From JALHSV01 sp964553535 (GTDB lineage: Bacteria; Nitrospirota; Thermodesulfovibrionia; Thermodesulfovibrionales; SM23-35), in the NCBI GenBank assembly GCA_964553535.1, contig CAZKLK010000060.1:1-10852 (forward strand): DNA of 10,852 nt, in the 5' to 3' direction. The notes beneath the pieces were generated by a model. The model worked only from the letters and a program-made list of their open reading frames with translations. It was not told the DNA's origin and searched no databases. A program made the position numbers and the translations under genes. Within the stretch, counting starts at the first letter, position 1, and every line of letters begins with the position of its first letter. Of this stretch, positions 7,814 through 10,852 are shown piece after piece.

Positions 7814-9134
7814 GAACAGTCCCCCCGACAATTGTGAAAACCGGCATGCCCTTGAGACGCCATCCCTTGAACGGGGTGTTCTTGCCTTTTGATATGAATG
7901 TGCCGGGATCGACCAGCAATTCCCTGTCTGTGTCTACTATTATGACATCCGCATCGGATCCGGAGCTTAAAGTGCCTTTTTCGATTCCGAGAATCCGGGC
8001 CGGATTTAATGCCATCTTCTGGACGAGCTGACCGTAAGTAAGGGTGCCATTGTTGACAAGGGCAAGACCGAGGGCAAGGGCAGTCTCAAGTCCTGAAATG
8101 CCGGAAGGCGCCACATCGAATTCCTTAAGCTTTTCATCTCTATGGTGAGGCGCGTGGTCGGTGGCAATCACATCGATAGTTCCGTCACTTAACCCCTGCT
8201 GGATGGCCTCAATATCCTGTTCGGTCCTTAAGGGAGGATTGACCTTTGCATCAGTGTCATATCCTATTACGGATTTTTCAGTAATGCTGAAATAGTGCGG
8301 ACAGGTTTCCGCGGTAACATGGATACCCCGCTGTTTCGCAAGCCGTATTAAATCCACGGAACCCTTTGTTGAAACATGAGCTATGTGCAATTTCCCGCCG
8401 GTCAGTTCCGCGAGCACGATATCCCGGAATATCATTATCTGCTCCGCCTCTGCGGGGCTGCCCGTCAGCCCAAGGGTCAGAGACAGCAGCCCTTCATTCA
8501 TCACGCCGCCCTTAGAAAGTGAAAGGTCTTCGGAATGAGAGATCACAGGCACGTTGAATGCCTGGCAATATTCAAGGGCCCTTCTCATGATAAGACTGCT
8601 CATGACCGGGCGCCCATCGTCCGAAAAGGCAATACAGCCTTCCTTCTTCATTGTTCCGATCTCTGCAAGTTCTTCGCCTTTCTGCCCTTTTGTGATTGCT
8701 CCAACCGGGAGAACGCTGCAGAACCCTTCCTGCGCAGCCTTTCTCTTTATAAATTCGGTCACGCTGGCGTTATCGTTTACCGGAAAGGTATTCGGCATGC
8801 AGCAAACCGTTGTGAATCCACCTTTGATCGCAGCCAACGTGCCTGTCCTGATCGTTTCCTTGTGTTCAAACCCTGGTTCTCTGAGATGGACGTGCATATC
8901 GATGAGACCCGGCATGACGATCAGGTTATTCGCATCAATAATCCGAACTTCATCAGAAAGAGAATCATCAGCCGGCTCTTCACTGTGCCCGCGCACCGGT
9001 CTATCGGCCCCTCTCCGTTGTCCCCCCCGGATTGCAACGTTTTTTATTTTCCCATCTGCTATGACAATTTCTCCATGGGCATCCAGTCCCTGCGAAGGGT
9101 CTATGATACGTCCATTCCGGATGCATATGGTCAT
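7803..9134 (-). CDS. pyrC: Dihydroorotase, type I
   Basis: Zinc-dependent amidohydrolase that cyclises N-carbamoyl-L-aspartate to dihydroorotate, the third step of pyrimidine synthesis. It has the type I pattern: metal ligands His81 and His83 with substrate Arg85 in DMHVHLREPG, an Asp in FSDDG (172/173), His200 in ISHSED, His253 in AHVST, and catalytic Asp326 in ATDHAPHH. MPNTFPVND (113-121) is the substrate loop. Start ATG 9134 overlaps the pyrB stop as ATGA, with GGGGTGA upstream. Its 443 aa are somewhat longer than B. subtilis PyrC (about 428). The extra piece is a charged, low-complexity segment at about residues 37-63 between the first beta strands, before the metal site. In Aquifex a type I enzyme works as a complex with PyrB; the tight coupling here would suit that, but it is inference. 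Confidence 0.96.
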   Translation of the reverse strand: MTICIRNGRIIDPSQGLDAHGEIVIADGKIKNVAIRGGQRRGADRPVRGHSEEPADDSLSDEVRIIDANNLIVMPGLIDMHVHLREPGFEHKETIRTGTLAAIKGGFTTVCCMPNTFPVNDNASVTEFIKRKAAQEGFCSVLPVGAITKGQKGEELAEIGTMKKEGCIAFSDDGRPVMSSLIMRRALEYCQAFNVPVISHSEDLSLSKGGVMNEGLLSLTLGLTGSPAEAEQIMIFRDIVLAELTGGKLHIAHVSTKGSVDLIRLAKQRGIHVTAETCPHYFSITEKSVIGYDTDAKVNPPLRTEQDIEAIQQGLSDGTIDVIATDHAPHHRDEKLKEFDVAPSGISGLETALALGLALVNNGTLTYGQLVQKMALNPARILGIEKGTLSSGSDADVIIVDTDRELLVDPGTFISKGKNTPFKGWRLKGMPVFTIVGGTVHEW

Positions 9135-10051
9135 CGCTTCACCCCTGAGAGAAGATAAAGCACAGACATGCGCACTGCGATGCCGTTGGTAACCTGTTCA
9201 AGGATGACCGATTTGGGACCGTCTGCTACCTCCGATGCAATTTCAATTCCCCTGTTCATCGGGCCCGGGTGCATTACTATCACATCTTCCTTTGCGCGGG
9301 AGAGCCGTTCGGCTGTCAATCCCCAGTTTTTCGCATATTCCTCGGTAGACGGGAAAAACCCCCTTCCCTGACGTTCCATTTGAATCCGGAGCATGATCAG
9401 CACATCAACTCCCGCCAATCCCTCTTCCATGTTATGGAAAATGGCGACTCCCCTTTCCATCAAGCTCTGGGGAATCAGAGTCGGCGGGCCGATCAGCCGG
9501 ACATTTGCGCCAAGTGTCATAAGGCAGTAAATATCTGATTTTGCAACCCTGCTGTGCATTATATCACCCACGATCGCAACTGAAAGGCCTTCAATATTTT
9601 TCTTTTTCTCCCTGATCGTAAAAGCGTCTAAAAGAGCCTGCGTCGGGTGTTCGTTTGTTCCATCGCCGGCGTTGATTACCGAAGCGCAGAGATGTTTTGC
9701 AAGGAGATGAGGAACTCCTGACGATGCATGGCGTATTACAATAAAGTCCGCGCCCAGCGCCTGAACCGTCAGTGCGGTATCGACCAGGCTCTCGCCTTTT
9801 ACGACGCTGCTCATCGGCACGGAGAAATTGATGACATCCGTGCTCAGTCTTTTTGCCGCCAGCTCAAAGGAAGTCCTGGTGCGGGTCGACGGCTCGAAAA
9901 AAAGATTTACCGTTGTTTTCCCCCGGAGGGTGGGCACCTTTTTAATGTCCCGGCCGAGAATGTCTTTGAACCCCGCAGCCGTGTCGAGAATAAGGGTTAT
10001 CTCTTCGCGGGATAGTTCTTTAATGCCCAGCAGGTCCTTCCTATTCAACAC
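9131..10051 (-). CDS. pyrB: Aspartate carbamoyltransferase catalytic subunit
   Basis: Transfers the carbamoyl group from carbamoyl phosphate to L-aspartate, the committed step of pyrimidine synthesis; cytosolic, catalytic trimer. The carbamoyl-phosphate motif FFEPSTRTRTSFE (51-63, STRTR at 55-59) is complete. Ser82 and Lys85 lie in SSVVKGES (the 80s loop), His135 and Gln138 in HPTQALLD, Arg168 in HSRVAKS, and HPGPMNRG at 261-268. Its 306 aa are normal length. No regulatory subunit gene pyrI is present, consistent with control at the level of PyrR instead. The start is taken as GTG 10051, overlapping the pyrR stop by 11 nt. The site is not strongly supported, since GGGAAAG is very close; TTG at 10048 is an alternative that would drop one residue. 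Confidence 0.96.
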   Translation of the reverse strand: MLNRKDLLGIKELSREEITLILDTAAGFKDILGRDIKKVPTLRGKTTVNLFFEPSTRTRTSFELAAKRLSTDVINFSVPMSSVVKGESLVDTALTVQALGADFIVIRHASSGVPHLLAKHLCASVINAGDGTNEHPTQALLDAFTIREKKKNIEGLSVAIVGDIMHSRVAKSDIYCLMTLGANVRLIGPPTLIPQSLMERGVAIFHNMEEGLAGVDVLIMLRIQMERQGRGFFPSTEEYAKNWGLTAERLSRAKEDVIVMHPGPMNRGIEIASEVADGPKSVILEQVTNGIAVRMSVLYLLSGVKR

Positions 10052-10598
10052 CTTTCCCGTCCGCCGATTCAGATTTGATGAGTATCACTTTGTCCTCGAA
10101 CCCTTCTTCCTCCATCTGCACCTCAACGGTCTCGCTCAGGGACGTCGGGATGTTTTTACCGGCATAGTCAGCCTTAATCGGGAGTTCCCGATGGCCGCGG
10201 TCTATCAAAACCGCGAGCTGGATTGATGCGGGCCTCCCGATATCCATGAGCGCGTCCATTGCGGATCTTATTGATCTTCCGGTAAAGAGTACGTCGTCCA
10301 CGAGAATAATTTTAAGATCATTTATTTCAAATGGAACTTCTGTCCTTCTTACTACAGGCTGCTGCTTGCGTATATTCAGATCGTCCCTGTAGAACGCGAT
10401 GTCAAGGGAACCCACAAGTATCTGCTTCTTTTCTATATCCTGTATTTTTGCAGCGAGTCTGTTGGCAAGATACACCCCGCCCCGCTGTATGCCTATCAGG
10501 CAGAGTCCTGATATGCCTTTATTTTTCTCGATAATTTCATGGGACATCCTGGTTAATGCCCGTTCGAGCTCTTGCTTATTCATCAATTCTTTGGACAT
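10041..10598 (-). CDS. pyrR: PyrR bifunctional pyr operon regulator / uracil phosphoribosyltransferase
   Basis: RNA-binding regulator that, with bound UMP or UTP, holds the pyr leader in a form that favours termination; many members also convert uracil and PRPP to UMP. The sequence closely follows B. subtilis PyrR: ALTRMSHEIIEKNKG near the N terminus, GIQRGGVYLANRL, the DIAFYRDDL segment, and the PRPP-binding loop ILVDDVLFTGRS (about 98-109). GRPASIQLAVLIDRGHRELPI and ADYAGKNIPTS are also there. I chose ATG 10598 (185 aa) because GGGG lies 6 nt upstream; ATG 10610 has no ribosome-binding site and ATG 10583 would cut into the expected N terminus. The choice is moderate. The gene is first in the operon, directly downstream of its probable RNA target. 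Confidence 0.95.
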   Translation of the reverse strand: MSKELMNKQELERALTRMSHEIIEKNKGISGLCLIGIQRGGVYLANRLAAKIQDIEKKQILVGSLDIAFYRDDLNIRKQQPVVRRTEVPFEINDLKIILVDDVLFTGRSIRSAMDALMDIGRPASIQLAVLIDRGHRELPIKADYAGKNIPTSLSETVEVQMEEEGFEDKVILIKSESADGKGVE

Positions 10599-10698
10599 GC
10601 TCGACCCCATATTTGTTATTAGTGAATCTGCGGGAAAATGCAGGAATAAAAAAACCTTCCCCGCGGGGTGGAAGGCCGGCGCTTACATGTTGCGGCAT
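10576..10698 (-). CDS. Possible 40-codon leader ORF through the attenuator
   Basis: ATG at 10698 is preceded by AGGAG (10710-10706) with a 7-nt spacer, a good ribosome-binding site. The frame stays open for 40 codons and ends in TAA at 10576-10578, 22 nt inside the chosen pyrR start, in a different frame. It begins MPQHVSAGLPPRGEGFFIP; the Phe-Phe codons are the T-run of the terminator. I recognise no protein family. Its ribosome-binding site starts two bases past the foot of the PyrR-binding hairpin, and the coding part covers the whole terminator. If translated it would be a leader peptide that couples ribosome position to attenuation, broadly as in E. coli pyrL, or couples translation into pyrR. 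It may equally be chance. Confidence 0.35.
   Translation of the reverse strand: MPQHVSAGLPPRGEGFFIPAFSRRFTNNKYGVEHVQRIDE
10648..10675 (-). terminator. Intrinsic terminator (attenuator) in the pyrR leader
   Basis: On the minus strand CCTTCC (10675-10670) pairs exactly with GGAAGG (10660-10655), with additional CC/GG pairing possible inside the GC-rich loop, followed directly by seven T (10654-10648). This is a standard rho-independent terminator, placed between the promoter and pyrR rather than after a gene, as expected for an attenuator. The upstream GAAAGGTT (10718-10711) could pair with GGCCTTCC (10677-10670), allowing one mismatch and two G-U pairs, and so act as antiterminator. Confidence 0.85.
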
Positions 10699-10711
10699 CT
10701 GCTGTCTCCTA

Positions 10712-10745
10712 ACCTTTCTAGCCTCACAGGGCCATTATTAAAGGC
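10712..10745 (-). promoter_or_regulatory. PyrR-binding RNA element (anti-antiterminator hairpin)
   Basis: Transcribed from the minus strand, the lower stem GCCUUU (10745-10740) pairs with AAAGGU (10717-10712). After an asymmetric internal bulge (AAUAA against G), the upper stem UGGCC (10734-10730) pairs with GGCUA (10723-10719) around the loop CUGUGA (10729-10724). This matches the known PyrR-binding loop, whose hallmark is a GUCC-like strand, a GUGA loop and GGCU. The 3' foot of the hairpin overlaps the candidate antiterminator strand, so UMP-bound PyrR would keep the hairpin formed, free the terminator and stop transcription when pyrimidines are plentiful. Confidence 0.88.
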
Positions 10746-10751
10746 AATATT

Positions 10752-10781
10752 AGTAAATCACACGGTTCCGGGTTTTGTCAA
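10752..10781 (-). promoter_or_regulatory. Sigma70-like promoter of the pyr operon
   Basis: On the minus strand there is a perfect -35 box TTGACA (10781-10776), an 18-nt spacer and a -10-like TTTACT (10757-10752, 4 of 6 matches to TATAAT). Transcription would start near 10745-10748, so the RNA begins almost exactly at the PyrR-binding hairpin. The -10 box is imperfect, but the position relative to the leader element makes the call likely. Confidence 0.65.
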
Positions 10782-10795
10782 CTTGCCGCGACAAG
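10782..10795. promoter_or_regulatory. Inverted repeat abutting the -35 box
   Basis: CTTGCCGCGACAAG on the plus strand is a 14-bp palindrome with one mismatched pair (CTTG.CGCG.CAAG). It lies immediately upstream of the -35 box, a place where an activator or repressor dimer could bind. No T-run follows it on either strand, so it is not a terminator. No known site is recognised and it could be chance. The remaining bases to 10852 show no gene and no other clear signal. Confidence 0.3.
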
Positions 10796-10852
10796 CGTGC
10801 CATCAACGAATTAAAAGTGAACACCTGAAAACCGTTCATACAGGTCTTTATA

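Noticed and set aside
7814..7831. TTG start for carA at 7831
   Set aside because: The ATG at 7813 has a strong G-rich ribosome-binding site and the family N terminus begins there.
8535..9192. Two overlapping plus-strand frames of over 200 codons opposite pyrC
   Set aside because: They are antisense to a complete pyrC with all metal ligands intact; no family resemblance.
10823..10845. Inverted repeat ACCTG/CAGGT followed by CTTTATA as a terminator of an upstream plus-strand gene
   Set aside because: The stem is only 5 bp with a 13-nt loop and the following bases are not a real T-run; no gene is visible before it.

Overview
The window is a compact block of eight protein-coding genes, all on the minus strand, so it reads right to left: promoter and leader (about 10852 to 10599), pyrR, pyrB, pyrC, carA, a flavin-reductase-like gene, carB, metK, ahcY. 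The first six genes form a pyrimidine operon covering the first three steps of UMP synthesis (carbamoyl phosphate, carbamoyl aspartate, dihydroorotate). pyrD, pyrE and pyrF are absent, so the later steps must be encoded elsewhere. The last two genes make S-adenosylmethionine (metK) and hydrolyse S-adenosylhomocysteine (ahcY), two steps of the methyl cycle.

The right end carries a readable control region. A sigma70-like promoter lies at 10752-10781. It is followed at once by an RNA hairpin that matches the PyrR-binding element (10712-10745) and then by an intrinsic terminator (10648-10675) ahead of pyrR. This is the classical layout of PyrR/UMP-controlled transcription attenuation, with the regulator as first gene of its own operon. 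A 40-codon reading frame with a good ribosome-binding site runs through the terminator and overlaps the start of pyrR.

pyrR-pyrB, pyrB-pyrC, pyrC-carA and carA-flavin reductase all overlap by 4 to 11 nt, which implies translational coupling. Gaps of about 92 nt (before carB), 102 nt (before metK) and 26 nt (before ahcY) separate the rest. I could not find a convincing second promoter in those gaps. The left 91 bases hold a perfect 8+8 bp palindrome at the very edge and only a weak terminator-like structure.

The organism is a bacterium of middling GC. PyrR attenuation, a short-type (archaeal/Thermotoga-like) SAH hydrolase, a type I dihydroorotase and the overlapping pyr gene order would fit a Nitrospirota or Desulfobacterota-like lineage, but this assignment is a guess from memory. 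No mobile element, CRISPR array, tRNA or rRNA is visible. Most of the window is ordinary core metabolism. The points most worth a second look are the leader region, the uncharacterised flavin-reductase-like gene wedged between carA and carB, and extra linker segments in CarA, CarB and PyrC.
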